A stretch of 64,000 nucleotides of DNA from Rheinheimera nanhaiensis E407-8 (GCF_000296695.1 NZ_BAFK01000015.1:1-64000), one strand, 5' to 3'. Numbered from the stretch's first letter, positions 24,105 to 39,394 are shown. Program-made: numbers and translations. The notes: generated by a model from the letters alone, not told the origin.

Positions 24105-26162
24105 TTACTGCAAAACGGAAATATCCGCCACTTGCAGGAACAACTCGCGCAGTTGCTTTAACAATGCCTGGCGGTTGGCCCTTACAGCGGCGTCATCGGC
24201 ATTTACCATCACCTTGTCAAAGAAGGTATCGATCACCTCACGCATGGCTGCTAAGTGCGCCAGGCCCTCGGCGTAGCTGTGCTGGCCCGCTTGATAGGCC
24301 TGCTCCGCTACTATGGCTTTATGCAGTGCCTGCTCGGCGTCTTCCTGTAACAGTGCAGCATTAACCGTAGTGGCAATAGCGCCCTCTACTTTGGCCAGAA
24401 TATTGGCTACCCGCTTATTCGCTGCAGCCAGTGCAGCCGCAGCTTCCAGTTTACGGAACTCTGCCACCGCTTTTACCCGGCGGTCAAAATCGCTGGGGTT
24501 AGTTGGCCGGCGCGCTAACACCGCCTGAATAACATCGACGCTATAGCCTTCGCTTTCATACCAAGCGCGGAAACGGCCCAACATAAATTCCAGCACGTCT
24601 TCGGCAACGTTGCTGTTGGTCAGCTTAGTACCAAAGCTTTGCTGGCTAAAGGCAATGATATCAACCAGATCCAGTGGCAATTGCTTGTCGACCATAATCC
24701 GTAGCGCACCTATCGCCGCGCGGCGCAGTGCGAACGGGTCTTTATCGCCTTTCGGTGCCTGGCCAATGCCAAAGATCCCGACCAGCGTATCCAGCTTATC
24801 GGCAATCGCTACCGCTGCGCCTTCTAACCGGCTGGGCAGCTGATCACCGGCAAAGCGCGGCATATATTGCTCGTTCAGCGCTAACGCGACCGCTTCATTT
24901 TCGCCATCGAGGCGGGCATAGTGCATCCCCATAATGCCCTGCACTTCCGGGAACTCGCCCACCATATTGGTCATCAGGTCGGTTTTCGATAACAAACCTG
25001 CACGTTCTGCCGCGGCGACATCGGCACCGATTTTCGCTGCGACAAAACCTGCTACTTTGCTAATGCGCTCAGACTTTTCCGCCAGCGTGCCCAGTTGCTG
25101 CTGGAATAACACGGTTTTCAGGCTATCTAGCCTGTCGGCCAGTTTTTGCTTGCGATCGGTATTAAAGAAGAACTGGGCGTCGGATAAACGCGGCCGCACC
25201 ACTTTTTCGTTACCGCTGATAATCTGCTGCGGATCTTTGCTGGCGATGTTGGCAACAAAGATAAACTTATTCTGCAGCTTGCCGTGGCTATCCAGTAGCG
25301 GGAAGTACTTCTGGTTATCTTTCATGGTAGAAATTAACGGCTCTGCCGGCACCTGCAGGAAGCTTTCTTCAAAGCTACCCACCAGCACTACCGGCCACTC
25401 CACCAGGGCGGTGACTTCTTCCAGTAAAGCATCGTCCATCAGCGCTTTACCCTGCAACGCTAAAGCCGTTTTCTCTACTTCTGCTGCAATAAAGGCTTTA
25501 CGCTCGGCAAAGTCGGCGACGACAAAGGCACTACGCATACTGGCCAGGTATTCATCGGCATGGTTAATGGTGACTTTTTCCGGCGCATGAAAACGATGGC
25601 CATGGGTGAAATTAGCACTGCTACGGCCCAAAATAGTGGCGGGCACCACGTCACGGCCAAACAACATAATAATAGTGTGTACCGGGCGGATAAACTCGGC
25701 GGTCGAGTTACCCCAGCGCATTGGCTTGGCAATCGGCAATTTCGCCAATGCCTGCTGTACCACCTCGGGCAATAAGCTCACTGTTGCTGCACCGGCTACT
25801 TTGGCTTTATGCAGTAACCAGGCACCTTTATCGGTTTGCAGCTGTTCCGCCTGTTCAACCGTAATACCACAACCCGCCGCCCAACCTTGCGCTGCTTTGG
25901 TCGGTTTGCCGTCGGCATCAAAGGCTGACGCTAAGGCAGGGCCGCGCTTTTCTACCACTTTATCCGCTTGTTGCGCTGCCAGAGCGTTAATACGCACGGC
26001 TAAGCGGCGCGGTGCGGCGTACCAGTGCACATCGCTGTGGCTAAGTTCCAGTTTGGCCAGCTCGGCCTGCAGGTTATCCGCGAAGGCGGTAGCTAAGGTT
26101 TTCAGCGCCTTAGGTGGCAGCTCTTCAGTACCAATTTCAACAAAAAAATCTTGCGCGCTCAT
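24105..26162 (-). CDS. glyS: Glycyl-tRNA synthetase beta subunit
   Basis: GlyS is the large tRNA-binding subunit of the bacterial alpha2beta2 glycyl-tRNA synthetase. The 685-residue protein starts with the family-typical [20 protein letters not shown] and ends with an anticodon-binding region (DALR-like). The ATG at 26162 preceded by GGAGG is chosen over an upstream frame running into glyQ; it overlaps the glyQ stop as TAATG. Confidence 0.96.
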   Translation of the reverse strand: MSAQDFFVEIGTEELPPKALKTLATAFADNLQAELAKLELSHSDVHWYAAPRRLAVRINALAAQQADKVVEKRGPALASAFDADGKPTKAAQGWAAGCGITVEQAEQLQTDKGAWLLHKAKVAGAATVSLLPEVVQQALAKLPIAKPMRWGNSTAEFIRPVHTIIMLFGRDVVPATILGRSSANFTHGHRFHAPEKVTINHADEYLASMRSAFVVADFAERKAFIAAEVEKTALALQGKALMDDALLEEVTALVEWPVVLVGSFEESFLQVPAEPLISTMKDNQKYFPLLDSHGKLQNKFIFVANIASKDPQQIISGNEKVVRPRLSDAQFFFNTDRKQKLADRLDSLKTVLFQQQLGTLAEKSERISKVAGFVAAKIGADVAAAERAGLLSKTDLMTNMVGEFPEVQGIMGMHYARLDGENEAVALALNEQYMPRFAGDQLPSRLEGAAVAIADKLDTLVGIFGIGQAPKGDKDPFALRRAAIGALRIMVDKQLPLDLVDIIAFSQQSFGTKLTNSNVAEDVLEFMLGRFRAWYESEGYSVDVIQAVLARRPTNPSDFDRRVKAVAEFRKLEAAAALAAANKRVANILAKVEGAIATTVNAALLQEDAEQALHKAIVAEQAYQAGQHSYAEGLAHLAAMREVIDTFFDKVMVNADDAAVRANRQALLKQLRELFLQVADISVLQ

Positions 26163-27085
26163 TAGGCCTCCTGCTTCGCACTGTTGGTATTTTTGCACAG
26201 CGGGAAACCCAGTTTTTCACGCGCGGCATAGTAAGCTTCAGCACAGGCTTTGGCCAGGGTACGTACCCGCAGAATATAGCGCTGCCGCTCGGTCACCGAA
26301 ATAGCATGACGCGCATCCAGCAGGTTAAACGCATGCGAGGCCTTCATCACTTTTTCATAGGCTGGCAAAGCTAACCCCTGCTCAATGAGGTACTGGCTTT
26401 CTTTTTCGCACTGGTCAAAGTAAGCAAACAGTGCTGCTACATCGGCATGCTCAAAGTTATAAGTGCTCTGCTCTACTTCGTTCTGATGAAACACATCGCC
26501 GTAAGTGACCCGGCCTAAAGGGCCGTCAGTCCAGACCAGATCGTAAATGGAGTCGACGCCCTGAATATACATGGCCAGCCGCTCTAAACCGTAAGTGATC
26601 TCACCGGTAACCGGGCGGCATTCTAAACCACCCACTTGCTGGAAGTAGGTAAATTGGGTCACTTCCATGCCGTTTAGCCACACTTCCCAGCCCAGGCCCC
26701 AGGCGCCCAGCGTCGGCGATTCCCAGTTGTCTTCGACAAAGCGGATATCGTGTACCAGGGTATCGATCCCCAGCTCACGCAATGAGCCTAAGTACAGCTC
26801 CTGAATATTGTCTGGTGATGGTTTTAAGATCACCTGAAACTGGTAGTAATGCTGCAGGCGGTTTGGGTTTTCGCCATAGCGGCCATCGGTGGGCCGGCGG
26901 CATGGCTGCACATAGGCCACATTAGTCGGCTCAGGGCCCAAGGAGCGTAAAAAGGTCATCGGGTGGAAAGTACCGGCGCCTACCTCTAAATCCAGCGGCT
27001 GCACTATTACGCAGCCCTGACGCGCCCAGTAATCCTGCAGGGCTAAAATCAGGCCCTGAAAGGTTTTAATATCGTATTTATGCAT
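26162..27085 (-). CDS. glyQ: Glycyl-tRNA synthetase alpha subunit
   Basis: GlyQ is the catalytic class II subunit that activates glycine. The 307-residue protein begins with [18 protein letters not shown] and contains [24 protein letters not shown], the family signature. Coupled translation with glyS is likely from the one-base overlap. Confidence 0.97.
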   Translation of the reverse strand: MHKYDIKTFQGLILALQDYWARQGCVIVQPLDLEVGAGTFHPMTFLRSLGPEPTNVAYVQPCRRPTDGRYGENPNRLQHYYQFQVILKPSPDNIQELYLGSLRELGIDTLVHDIRFVEDNWESPTLGAWGLGWEVWLNGMEVTQFTYFQQVGGLECRPVTGEITYGLERLAMYIQGVDSIYDLVWTDGPLGRVTYGDVFHQNEVEQSTYNFEHADVAALFAYFDQCEKESQYLIEQGLALPAYEKVMKASHAFNLLDARHAISVTERQRYILRVRTLAKACAEAYYAAREKLGFPLCKNTNSAKQEA

Positions 27086-27111
27086 GCGCTGTTAACTCGC
27101 TAAAATGACAC

Positions 27112-27146
27112 AGGGGCCGCAGCCCCTTGGTAATTAATGGTGTTGG
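27112..27146 (-). terminator. Possible terminator after gyrB
   Basis: AGGGGC (27112-27117) pairs with GCCCCT (27122-27127) around CGCA. Read on the minus strand the stem is followed by TGTCATTTT. The T-tract is weak. It separates the dnaA-gyrB operon from glyQS. Confidence 0.4.
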
Positions 27147-30666
<3,520 letters not shown>

Positions 30667-30669
30667 AGC

Positions 30670-31773
30670 TTACAAGCGCATTGGCATAACAACGTAACTG
30701 GCGCCGCTGTTACCGACGCCTTCCACTAAAGCACTGGAATTGGCGTCATTTAAATGCAGCTGCACCAGATCGGTGGTCAGGGTATTTAGCACGTCCAGCA
30801 AGTAGCCAACGTTAAAACCAATTTCTAGCCCGTCACCCTGATACTCTACTTCGATGATCTCTTCGGCCTGTTCGTGCTCAGGGTTGTTCGCTACTATTTG
30901 CAGCTCGTGACTGGCCAGGGTAAAGCGCACGCCACGGTATTTTTCGTTCGACAAAATAGAGGCGCGGGTGCAAGCGTCTTTTAACATACTGCGATGGGCG
31001 GTAACTAATTTAGTGCTGTTGCGTGGCAGTACCCGGCGATAATCGGGAAAACGACCATCTATCAGCTTGCTGCTAAAGACAAAATTACTGTCCGTCAGGC
31101 GAATATGGTTCTGGCCTAAACTGAGCGTCACCAGCTGTTCGTCACTGGCCAACAGCCGCATAATTTCCAGCACGCCTTTACGTGGAATAATAATTTGCTT
31201 TTGCTGCGCTGTCAGGCCCGGCAACTCCAGGTTACTCAGTGCAAGACGATGGCCATCAGTGGCGACAGCTTTTACACTGCCATTGTCTACTTCAAACAAC
31301 AAACCATTTAGGTAGTAGCGCACATCCTGGTTCGCCATCGAAAAGGCGGTATCGTCCAGCAGTTTACGTAGTTGCGCCCGGCTTAGCTGAATATCCACCT
31401 CGCCCTGCCAGCTTTCCAGGTTAGGGTACTCAGCCGCGCTGAGTGTCGATAAGGTAAACTTGGTTTTGCCACTGCTTAAAATACAATTATCACCCTGCAG
31501 CTGCACGCGGATATCAGACGCCTCCGGCAGGCTACGGCAAATGTCCAGCAGCTTTTTGGCCGGCACGGTAACACGGCCGGGGCTTTGCACTGTTAAGCCC
31601 TCAGTGGTGGCTACCAGCTCGACTTCCAAATCCGTACCGGTCAGCGATAAACTGGCATCACTAACTTCTACCAGCACATTAGATAAAATTGGCAGCGTGT
31701 GACGGCGCTCAATAGCACCAGACACCATTTGCAGTGGTTTAAGTAAGGCGTCTCTGTTAATGGTAAATTGCAT
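30670..31773 (-). CDS. dnaN: DNA polymerase III beta sliding clamp
   Basis: DnaN is the ring-shaped processivity clamp. The 367-residue protein begins MQFTINRDALLKPLQMV and ends with the clamp C-terminus SYVVMPMRL, which contributes to the client-binding pocket. It lies 12 bases downstream of dnaA. Confidence 0.98.
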   Translation of the reverse strand: MQFTINRDALLKPLQMVSGAIERRHTLPILSNVLVEVSDASLSLTGTDLEVELVATTEGLTVQSPGRVTVPAKKLLDICRSLPEASDIRVQLQGDNCILSSGKTKFTLSTLSAAEYPNLESWQGEVDIQLSRAQLRKLLDDTAFSMANQDVRYYLNGLLFEVDNGSVKAVATDGHRLALSNLELPGLTAQQKQIIIPRKGVLEIMRLLASDEQLVTLSLGQNHIRLTDSNFVFSSKLIDGRFPDYRRVLPRNSTKLVTAHRSMLKDACTRASILSNEKYRGVRFTLASHELQIVANNPEHEQAEEIIEVEYQGDGLEIGFNVGYLLDVLNTLTTDLVQLHLNDANSSALVEGVGNSGASYVVMPMRL

Positions 31774-31785
31774 GAGCCAGTCCCT

Positions 31786-33153
31786 TTACGATGACAAGGT
31801 GCGGATTAAATTCTGAAAATCTTCTTTTATTTCGTGTGTTTCTTCTTTTAGCGACTCAATTTTACGGCAGGCATGTAGCACCGTTGTATGGTCGCGCCCG
31901 CCAAAGGCATCGCCAATTTCCGGTAAGCTGTGGTTGGTCAGCTCTTTTGATAACGCCATCGCCATTTGCCGTGGCCGTGCCACTGAACGCGAGCGCCGCT
32001 TCGACAGCAAATCGGCCACCCGGATTTTGTAATACTCCGCTACCGTTTTTTGAATATTCTCAATGGTGACCAGCTTATCTTGCAGTGCCAGCAAATCGCG
32101 CAGCGCTTCACGGACAAAATCTATGGTAATGGGCCGGCCGGTAAAATTAGCGTTGGCAATAACCCGGTTTAGTGCCCCCTCTAATTCACGCACGTTAGAG
32201 CGCAGCCGCTTGGCAATAAAAAACGCCACTTCTTCCGGCAGGCGGATCTGGTTCTCATGGGCTTTGCGCATCAGGATCGCCACCCGGGTTTCCAGCTCTG
32301 GCGGCTCGATAGCGATAGTCAGGCCCCAGCCAAAGCGCGATTTTAACCTGTCTTCCACGCCGTCGATTTCTTTCGGATAACGGTCGCTGGTTAGGATGAT
32401 CTGCTGATTGCCTTCGAGCAAGGCATTAAAGGTATGGAAAAACTCTTCCTGCGAGCGCTCTTTATTGGCGAAAAACTGAATATCATCGATTAGCAACGCA
32501 TCGACCGAGCGATAATAACGCTTAAACTCTTCTATCGCATTGTTTTGTAACGCTTTTACCATATCCTGCACAAAGCGTTCCGAATGCATGTAAATTACTT
32601 TGGCATCTGGCTTCTTGGCTAAAATACCGTTACCCACCGCGTGTAATAAGTGGGTTTTACCCAAACCGGTGCCGCCGTAAATAAATAGCGGGTTGTACGC
32701 TGTACCGGGGTTATCGGCCACTTGCGACGCAGCGGCCCGCGCTAACTGGTTTGATTTACCCTCAACAAAGTTAGTAAAGGTGTAATTGGCGCGCACATTG
32801 CTGGTAACGATGGTTTTCGGCGCCGGCTCAGGGCTGTCTTTGGCGACAGTTTCCACCGGCGTGACCGCCAGCGGCGCAGGGGCTTTTACGCTACTGCGGC
32901 TATTGCTTTGGCTGGAGCCGACATCAAACTTAAGCCGCGGCGCATCGTCGCCACAGTAATCGTGGATCAACTCCAGGATCCGGCTGAGGTATTTTTCGCG
33001 TACCCAATCCAGTACGAAACGGTTAGGCGCGTATAAGGTAAGCCCAGTGTCAGAACTGTCAGCTTGCAGTGGGCGGATCCACATACTGAAATGCTGTGCC
33101 GGTAACTCGGCTTGCAGCGCTTGCAGGCAATTTTGCCAAACGGACTGATACAC
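31786..33153 (-). CDS. dnaA: Chromosomal replication initiator DnaA
   Basis: DnaA opens oriC. The 455-residue protein has the four usual domains: N-terminal DnaB/DiaA-binding domain, a variable linker (about 90-125), AAA+ domain ([19 protein letters not shown]) and the DNA-binding domain with [15 protein letters not shown]. The start codon is GTG, as in E. coli, with GGAGAGAGG upstream. Confidence 0.98.
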   Translation of the reverse strand: MYQSVWQNCLQALQAELPAQHFSMWIRPLQADSSDTGLTLYAPNRFVLDWVREKYLSRILELIHDYCGDDAPRLKFDVGSSQSNSRSSVKAPAPLAVTPVETVAKDSPEPAPKTIVTSNVRANYTFTNFVEGKSNQLARAAASQVADNPGTAYNPLFIYGGTGLGKTHLLHAVGNGILAKKPDAKVIYMHSERFVQDMVKALQNNAIEEFKRYYRSVDALLIDDIQFFANKERSQEEFFHTFNALLEGNQQIILTSDRYPKEIDGVEDRLKSRFGWGLTIAIEPPELETRVAILMRKAHENQIRLPEEVAFFIAKRLRSNVRELEGALNRVIANANFTGRPITIDFVREALRDLLALQDKLVTIENIQKTVAEYYKIRVADLLSKRRSRSVARPRQMAMALSKELTNHSLPEIGDAFGGRDHTTVLHACRKIESLKEETHEIKEDFQNLIRTLSS

Positions 33154-33731
<578 letters not shown>

Positions 33732-33749
33732 TCAGCGGTTAGCCGCTGA

Positions 33750-34118
33750 GTGGTCAGCCTGAAATTCGGCAGGGAGTTACGACTGTTAACTCCCAGTCAG
33801 TTCGACAATGTGTTCCAAAACCCGTTTCGGGTGTCTTCCCCGCTGTTTACTATCCTGGTTAAAGCCAATCAACTGCCGCATCCCCGATTAGGCCTTACTA
33901 TCGCTAAAAAACGTGTTAAATTAGCCGTGCACCGCAACCGTATTAAACGTTGTGTGCGTGACAATTTTCGTTTGCATCAACATGAGTTGCCTGGCGTCGA
34001 TTTGGTACTGATGGTGAAGGGTGACATTAGCAATACCGCTAATGATGAGTTACATAGGCAACTGGAAAAGTTATGGCGCAAAATCGCTCGCCAATACACC
34101 GCGCAGCAATCAGCTTAG
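33750..34118 (+). CDS. rnpA: Ribonuclease P protein component
   Basis: RnpA is the protein cofactor of RNase P, which matures tRNA 5' ends. The 122-residue protein has the family segment [11 protein letters not shown] near the start and the RNR motif in [16 protein letters not shown] (about residues 58-73). The start is GTG. yidD starts 46 bases before its end. Confidence 0.95.
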   Translation: MVSLKFGRELRLLTPSQFDNVFQNPFRVSSPLFTILVKANQLPHPRLGLTIAKKRVKLAVHRNRIKRCVRDNFRLHQHELPGVDLVLMVKGDISNTANDELHRQLEKLWRKIARQYTAQQSA

Positions 34119-34336
34119 TGTTACTGCTGCTTAAAGGCTACCAGAAACTGATTAGCCCGCTGTTTGGCCCCAGCTGCCGTTTTCAGCCGACCTGCTCCCA
34201 TTATGCTATTACCGCCGTTGAGCGTTTTGGTGTGCTCAAAGGCAGTTGGTTAGCAGCGAAACGTTTATTAAAATGTCACCCCTTACATGCAGGCGGTGAT
34301 GATCCTGTTCCTGAAAAGCACAATGAGAAAAGCTAA
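34073..34336 (+). CDS. yidD: Membrane protein insertion efficiency factor YidD
   Basis: YidD is a small amphipathic membrane-associated protein that helps YidC-dependent insertion. The 87-residue sequence contains the signature [22 protein letters not shown] and [10 protein letters not shown]. It overlaps rnpA by 46 bases and lies three bases before yidC. Confidence 0.93.
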   Translation: MAQNRSPIHRAAISLVLLLLKGYQKLISPLFGPSCRFQPTCSHYAITAVERFGVLKGSWLAAKRLLKCHPLHAGGDDPVPEKHNEKS

Positions 34337-34339
34337 GCC

Positions 34340-35977
34340 ATGGAATCACAACGTAGTTTATTAGTTATTGGTCTGGCACTGGTCAGTTTTTTACTCTGGC
34401 AGCAGTGGAATATTGCTAATGCGCCGCAGCCGGTGACACCGGTAGCCGAGGTTAGCCCAAACAGCGCTACCAGCTCTGCTGATTTACAGCTGACGACTGC
34501 TGACACCGAGCAGCCGGCAGCCACAGTAACCGCCAGTGCCCGCACGATCGAAGTCAGCACTGACGTGTTTAACCTGAGCATCGACAGCCGTGGTGGTGAC
34601 ATTGTTGCGCTAACCCTGCCCGACTTCGAACTGGAAAAAGGTAAAGCCGAACCTTACCCGTTGATGCGTCGCTTACCCGGCTTTGAGTATGTGGCACAAA
34701 GTGGCCTGATTGGCCGTGATGGCCCGGACGACAGCCGTAATCCACGGCCGGTTTATAGCGCAGCGCACACCAGCTACCGTATGGCCGAAGGTGCAACGGA
34801 GCTGGTGGTGCCATTAACCTTTAACCACAATGGCTTACAGGTAGAAAAGCGCTTTATTTTTACCGCCGGCCAATATGATGTCCGGGTAGAATATTTACTG
34901 CATAACCAAAGCACTGAAGTGAAAACCGTACAGCCGTATCAGCACCTGGTGCAAAGCATTGATAACGGCGAAAGTACCAGCATGATGATGCCGATCTACC
35001 GCGGCGCCGCCTTTGGTACCAGCTCAGAGCGCTACAACAAATATGCGTTTGACGACATGCAGGAGAAAAACCTGCTCGAAGCTACGACCGGCGGCTGGGT
35101 TGCCATGCTGGAGCACTATTTCGTATCGGCCTGGGTACCGGATCAGCAAGCTGATAACCAACTGTATAGCCTGGTACGCAATGGCCAGGGCGTAATTGGC
35201 GCCAAAGGCCCGGCAGTGAATATCGAGCCAGGCGCCACGGTAACACTGGGTAGCACCTTTTACGCCGGCCCGAAAACGCAGGACAACCTGGCCAAATTAG
35301 CCAACGGCCTGGATTTAACGGTGGATTACGGCTTTCTGTGGTTTATCTCGCAACCGCTGTTCTGGTTACTGACGCTTATCCAAAGCGTGGTAGTGAACTG
35401 GGGTGTGGCCATTATTATTATTACGCTGATTGTTAAAGGCTTAATGTACCCGCTAACCAAGGTGCAGTACGAGTCGATGGCCAAGATGCGTAACTTAAAG
35501 CCGAAAATTGACGAGCTGCAGGCCCGTTACAAAGACGACCGGCAGAAGATGGGCCCGGCCATGATGGAGCTGTATCGCAAAGAGAAAGTAAACCCTATGG
35601 GTGGCTGCTTACCGATGCTGATCCAGATGCCGATTTTCCTGGCACTGTACTGGGTATTTGTCGAAAGCGTTGAGCTGCGCCACGCGCCCTTTATGCTGTG
35701 GATCACCGACTTGTCGGCGCAAGACCCCTACTATGTACTGCCGGTGCTGTTTGGTGCCAGTATGTACCTGATGCAAAAGCTGACGCCCATGCAGGTGACC
35801 GACCCAATGCAGCAGAAGATCATGATGTGGATGCCGGTGGCGTTCTCTGTGTTCTTCCTCTGGTTCCCAAGTGGTCTGGTATTGTACTGGTTTGTGAGTA
35901 ACCTGATCTCTCTGGCGCAGATGTTATACATCTACAAAGGTATGGAAAAGAAAGGCTTACATACGAAAAAGGCGTAA
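34340..35977 (+). CDS. yidC: Membrane protein insertase YidC
   Basis: YidC inserts inner membrane proteins alone or with SecYEG. The 545-residue protein has an N-terminal signal anchor (LLVIGLALVSFLLWQQW), a large periplasmic beta domain, and the conserved C-terminal five-helix core (from about 345) with NPMGGCLPMLIQMPIFLALY. Length is normal for gammaproteobacteria. Confidence 0.97.
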   Translation: MESQRSLLVIGLALVSFLLWQQWNIANAPQPVTPVAEVSPNSATSSADLQLTTADTEQPAATVTASARTIEVSTDVFNLSIDSRGGDIVALTLPDFELEKGKAEPYPLMRRLPGFEYVAQSGLIGRDGPDDSRNPRPVYSAAHTSYRMAEGATELVVPLTFNHNGLQVEKRFIFTAGQYDVRVEYLLHNQSTEVKTVQPYQHLVQSIDNGESTSMMMPIYRGAAFGTSSERYNKYAFDDMQEKNLLEATTGGWVAMLEHYFVSAWVPDQQADNQLYSLVRNGQGVIGAKGPAVNIEPGATVTLGSTFYAGPKTQDNLAKLANGLDLTVDYGFLWFISQPLFWLLTLIQSVVVNWGVAIIIITLIVKGLMYPLTKVQYESMAKMRNLKPKIDELQARYKDDRQKMGPAMMELYRKEKVNPMGGCLPMLIQMPIFLALYWVFVESVELRHAPFMLWITDLSAQDPYYVLPVLFGASMYLMQKLTPMQVTDPMQQKIMMWMPVAFSVFFLWFPSGLVLYWFVSNLISLAQMLYIYKGMEKKGLHTKKA

Positions 35978-35979
35978 CA

Positions 35980-36100
35980 CGGCGCCACAAGCAAGGGCAA
36001 GGTGTCATCATGCAGCAGCGACAAGGATGTCGCGGAGATTGAGACAGTACAGGGATGTGCTGTCGAAAGCGGCGAAATGATGATTTCCTTGCCCGCGCCG
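35980..36100. ncRNA. Folded 121-base element between yidC and mnmE
   Basis: The outer arms pair: CGGCGC (35980-35985) with GCGCCG (36095-36100), GGGCAAGG (35995-36002) with CCTTGCCC (36087-36094), and GTCATCAT (36004-36011) with ATGATGAT (36077-36084). Inside are two hairpins: GCGACA/TGTCGC around AGGA (36018-36033), and an 8-bp stem around AGGGAT (36043-36064). The result is a multi-branched fold with GGA in both loops. It may be a structured RNA or a palindromic miniature element; no copy was noticed elsewhere in the window. Confidence 0.5.
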
Positions 36101-36110
36101 TTAAACCTTA

Positions 36111-36141
36111 AGCCTGTCGCATTATGCTGACAGGCTTTTTC
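36111..36141 (+). terminator. Terminator of the rpmH-yidC operon
   Basis: AGCCTGTC (36111-36118) pairs with GACAGGCT (36129-36136), with a 10-base loop and a following TTTTTCC. It ends 16 bases before the mnmE start. Confidence 0.75.
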
Positions 36142-36157
36142 CATTAAGAGGCAACGC

Positions 36158-37534
36158 ATGTTTACTACCGACACCATCGCCGCACTCGCTACCGCCCCCG
36201 GCCGCGCCGGTGTGGGTATTATCCGTATTTCAGGCCCGCACACCAAAGCGGTGGCACAAGCCATACTGCACCGCATTCCCAAGCCACGCTATGCCGAGTA
36301 TCTGCCGTTTTTTGACAGCAGCAAACAGGTGCTGGATCAGGGCATAGCGCTGTATTTCCCCGGCCCCAATTCCTTTACCGGCGAAGATGTGTTAGAGCTA
36401 CAAGGTCACGGCGGCCCGGTGCTGTTGGATATGCTATTAAAACAGGTATTAGCCCTGCCCAATGTACGCATTGCCCGCCCCGGTGAATTTTCCGAGCGTG
36501 CGTTTTTAAATGACAAACTGGATTTGGCCCAGGCCGAAGCCATTGCCGACTTAATTGATGCTTCAAGCGAACAGGCGGCACGCAGCGCTATGCAATCCTT
36601 GCAGGGTGAGTTCTCCCGCCATATCCACGAGCTGGTAGAAAAAGTGATTCACCTGCGCATGTATGTTGAAGCGGCAATTGACTTTCCGGATGAAGAAATC
36701 GACTTTTTATCTGACGGCAAAGTTGCTGCCGATTTAGCCGAGATCATCGACTATCTGGCGCATGTGAAAAAGCAGGCCACCCAGGGCAGTATTTTGCGCG
36801 AAGGTATGAAAGTAGTGATTGCCGGCCGGCCTAACGCCGGTAAATCCAGCTTACTAAATGCCTTAGCTGGTCGTGAAGCCGCTATTGTTACCGACATTGC
36901 CGGTACCACCCGTGATGTGCTGCGTGAACATATTCATATCGATGGCATGCCGCTGCATATTATTGACACTGCCGGCCTGCGCGAGGCTACCGATCAGGTC
37001 GAGCAGATTGGTATAGCGCGCGCCTGGCAAGAAATTGAACAGGCTGACCGGGTGCTGTTTATGGTGGATGGCACTACCACCGATGCGACCGATCCGCACG
37101 ATATCTGGCCCGACTTTATTGACCGCTTGCCCGAAGGCTTAGGCGTTACCGTGATCCGCAATAAAGCCGATTTAACCGGCGAGCTGCGCTCTGCACAGCC
37201 AACAGCGGATACCGCCGCCAAAGCGCCGGTGTATCGCATTTCGGCCAAAACCGGCGCCGGTATTGATGCGCTGCGCGAGCACTTAAAGCAATGTATTGGC
37301 TTTGACAGCAGTGTCGAGGGCAGCTTCCTCGCCCGCCGCCGCCATTTAGATGCACTGGATCGCGCCGCCGAGCATTTAGCCATCGGCCAGGAGCAACTGC
37401 ACAGCTATATCGCCGGCGAAATCCTGGCAGAAGAGCTGCGCTTAACCCAGCAGCACTTAAATGAAATTACCGGCGAGTTTAGCTCAGACGATTTACTCGG
37501 CAGGATTTTTAGCTCGTTTTGTATCGGGAAGTGA
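36158..37534 (+). CDS. mnmE: tRNA modification GTPase MnmE
   Basis: MnmE works with MnmG to install the 5-carboxymethylaminomethyl group at U34 of certain tRNAs. The 458-residue protein has the N-terminal folate-binding domain, a G domain inside a helical domain ([15 protein letters not shown]1, DIAGTTRD G2/G3 region, NKAD G4) and the C-terminal CIGK with the essential cysteine. The gene is intact, including the last bases, which form the SGI1-type attachment core. Confidence 0.97.
   Translation: MFTTDTIAALATAPGRAGVGIIRISGPHTKAVAQAILHRIPKPRYAEYLPFFDSSKQVLDQGIALYFPGPNSFTGEDVLELQGHGGPVLLDMLLKQVLALPNVRIARPGEFSERAFLNDKLDLAQAEAIADLIDASSEQAARSAMQSLQGEFSRHIHELVEKVIHLRMYVEAAIDFPDEEIDFLSDGKVAADLAEIIDYLAHVKKQATQGSILREGMKVVIAGRPNAGKSSLLNALAGREAAIVTDIAGTTRDVLREHIHIDGMPLHIIDTAGLREATDQVEQIGIARAWQEIEQADRVLFMVDGTTTDATDPHDIWPDFIDRLPEGLGVTVIRNKADLTGELRSAQPTADTAAKAPVYRISAKTGAGIDALREHLKQCIGFDSSVEGSFLARRRHLDALDRAAEHLAIGQEQLHSYIAGEILAEELRLTQQHLNEITGEFSSDDLLGRIFSSFCIGK
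37517..37534 (+). other. attL: Candidate attL core at the 3' end of mnmE
   Basis: The last 18 bases of mnmE, TTTTGTATCGGGAAGTGA, correspond to the position and general sequence of the 18-bp core used by SGI1-family integrases, and int begins 202 bases further on. The matching direct repeat (attR) is not found before 64,000, so the right end lies outside. Assignment is from known SGI1 biology plus position. Confidence 0.6.
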
Positions 37535-37736
37535 AGTAGCTCATCAATCAGAGAAACGTGGTAAAACCTTTCAAAACACATCAAAATAAGTAATTGTTTT
37601 TAATGGTTATTATTCATTTTTTGTTGCGAAACGGTTTTACTGCATTTCACATGCTTTTGCTCCGCTTTGCTAAAAATTGATCCCTATTTACTCCCAGGTT
37701 AGAATTTTGGAGTAATGGGAGCAAAAAGGAGCGGAG

Positions 37737-38951
37737 ATGAAGGTATCAGTAAACAAGCGTAATCCTAACTCGAAAGGGCTTCAGCAACTTAGACTGGTGT
37801 ACTACTACGGTGTTGTTGAAGGGGAAGATGGCAAAAAAAGACCAAAGCGCGACTACGAGCCATTAGAGCTCTATGTCTATCAGAGCCCAAAAACTCAAGC
37901 AGAACGCCAGCATAATAAAGAGATGTTGCGTCAGGCCGAGGCTGCGCGGTCAGCCAGACTGGTTGAATCTCACGCCAACAAGTTCCAACTTGAAGACCGG
38001 GTAAAGCTTGCTTCGAGCTTTTACGAGTACTACGACAGATTAACTTCCACCAAGGAGTCAGGAAGCACCTCAAACTATTCAATTTGGGTTTCAGCGGGCA
38101 AACATCTTCGAAGCTACCATGGGAGAGCGGAACTTACTTTTGAGGAAATTGATAAAAAATTCTTGGAAGGGTTTAGGAAATATCTTCTGGAAGAACCTCT
38201 AACGAAATCTAAATCCAAACTTGCCAAAAACACTGCCTCTAGTTATTTCAACAAAGTCAGAGCCGCCCTGAATGAAGCATACCGAGAAGGCATCATCAGA
38301 GATAACCCTGTCCAGCGGGTAAAAAGTGTCAAGGCGGAAAATACGAAACGAACCTATCTCACTCTGGATGAAGTTCGGGCAATGACAAAGGCAGAGTGTC
38401 GCTATGATGTTTTGAAGCGGGCGTTTCTTTTTAGCTGCACGACAGGCTTGAGATGGAGCGACATCAATAAGCTTACTTGGAGTGAAATAGAGGAATTCGA
38501 ACCCGGTCATTATCGAATTATATTTGACCAGCAAAAACTCAAGAACGGAGGCAATTCTCTTGTATATCTGGATTTGCCAGATTCAGCGGTTACGCTTCTA
38601 AACATTCAAAATAGGAAAGGGCCTGATGATCGAGTCTTTGTTGGCCTAAAGTACAATAGCTATATGAATGTGGCTCTATTGCAATGGGCTATGAGAGCAG
38701 GCATAACCAAACACGTTACTTTTCATGCTGGTAGGCATACCTTTGCTGTAGCCCAACTTAACCGTGGTGTTGATATTTATTCTCTCTCTCGGCTTCTTGG
38801 ACACTCAGAGCTAAGAACAACTGAAATTTATGCAGATATTCTCGAAAGCCGCAGAGTAACAGCAATGAGGAGCTTTCCCGATATCTTTGAAGAACAAGCA
38901 AAAGAATTTGGATCTTGTTGCCCTCACTGTGGTCAGCAAGCAACCCCTTAG
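37737..38951 (+). CDS. int: Tyrosine integrase of the mnmE-specific island
   Basis: This 404-residue protein should integrate and excise the element. It has an N-terminal DNA-binding domain, a SAM-like core-binding domain (about 95-185) and the catalytic domain with arginine in TTGLRW (about 238), HAGRH (about 330) and the tyrosine in TEIYADI (about 364) after LLGHSELRT. A C-terminal CCPHCGQQ tail has paired cysteines. Length equals the SGI1 integrase closely. AGGAG precedes the ATG. The 3' end overlaps xis by four bases. Confidence 0.92.
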   Translation: MKVSVNKRNPNSKGLQQLRLVYYYGVVEGEDGKKRPKRDYEPLELYVYQSPKTQAERQHNKEMLRQAEAARSARLVESHANKFQLEDRVKLASSFYEYYDRLTSTKESGSTSNYSIWVSAGKHLRSYHGRAELTFEEIDKKFLEGFRKYLLEEPLTKSKSKLAKNTASSYFNKVRAALNEAYREGIIRDNPVQRVKSVKAENTKRTYLTLDEVRAMTKAECRYDVLKRAFLFSCTTGLRWSDINKLTWSEIEEFEPGHYRIIFDQQKLKNGGNSLVYLDLPDSAVTLLNIQNRKGPDDRVFVGLKYNSYMNVALLQWAMRAGITKHVTFHAGRHTFAVAQLNRGVDIYSLSRLLGHSELRTTEIYADILESRRVTAMRSFPDIFEEQAKEFGSCCPHCGQQATP

Positions 38952-39316
38952 GATGCTCTGCGGCCACGACGAGAGCCTGTAATATAGGCTGCAACATCTT
39001 GATGAATTTCATCTTGGGACTTCACTCTGTTCGTTTCAAGCCACGCCTGAAGGTCTGATCGTTTAATTAGAACTCTATTCCCTCCCGGTTTAGTAAACGA
39101 TACTCGTTTTTCATGAGTCAAACGGTAGATGTAGGAACGTTTGGCTCCAATGTAAGCCGCCGCCTCATCAACAGTCAGATACTCTTTATCAGACGGTGGT
39201 AAGCTCGACTTATTGCCGTCACTCCCAGCATTCTCAACAACTTGAGCTAGCAACATTTTTATCTCTGCCATCTCATTCCTCAAGTTTTGTAACAGTTCGC
39301 TTTCTTGTGCTGTCAT
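38948..39316 (-). CDS. xis: Excisionase with MerR-like helix-turn-helix
   Basis: The 122-residue protein has a short predicted coiled coil at the N-terminus (LLQNLRNEMAEIKMLLAQVVEN) and a winged helix-turn-helix of the excisionase type (YLTVDEAAAYIGAKRSYIYRLT, about residues 46-67, then RVLIKRSDLQAWLE). In SGI1 the gene in this position directs integrase towards excision. It is convergent with int and lies 79 bases downstream of an activator-type box, suggesting induced excision. Confidence 0.85.
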   Translation of the reverse strand: MTAQESELLQNLRNEMAEIKMLLAQVVENAGSDGNKSSLPPSDKEYLTVDEAAAYIGAKRSYIYRLTHEKRVSFTKPGGNRVLIKRSDLQAWLETNRVKSQDEIHQDVAAYITGSRRGRRAS

Positions 39317-39394
39317 CGCATACCTACTTCATTGGCAACCCTCTCAATGACTGCAATTTTATGGGTGCCCGTTGAGAAACCTCCGCTCTGAAAG

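Noticed and set aside
37640-37660. Fourth copy of the 20-bp palindrome (TTTCACATG before int)
   Set aside because: Only a 9-base half matches and the second half is absent.
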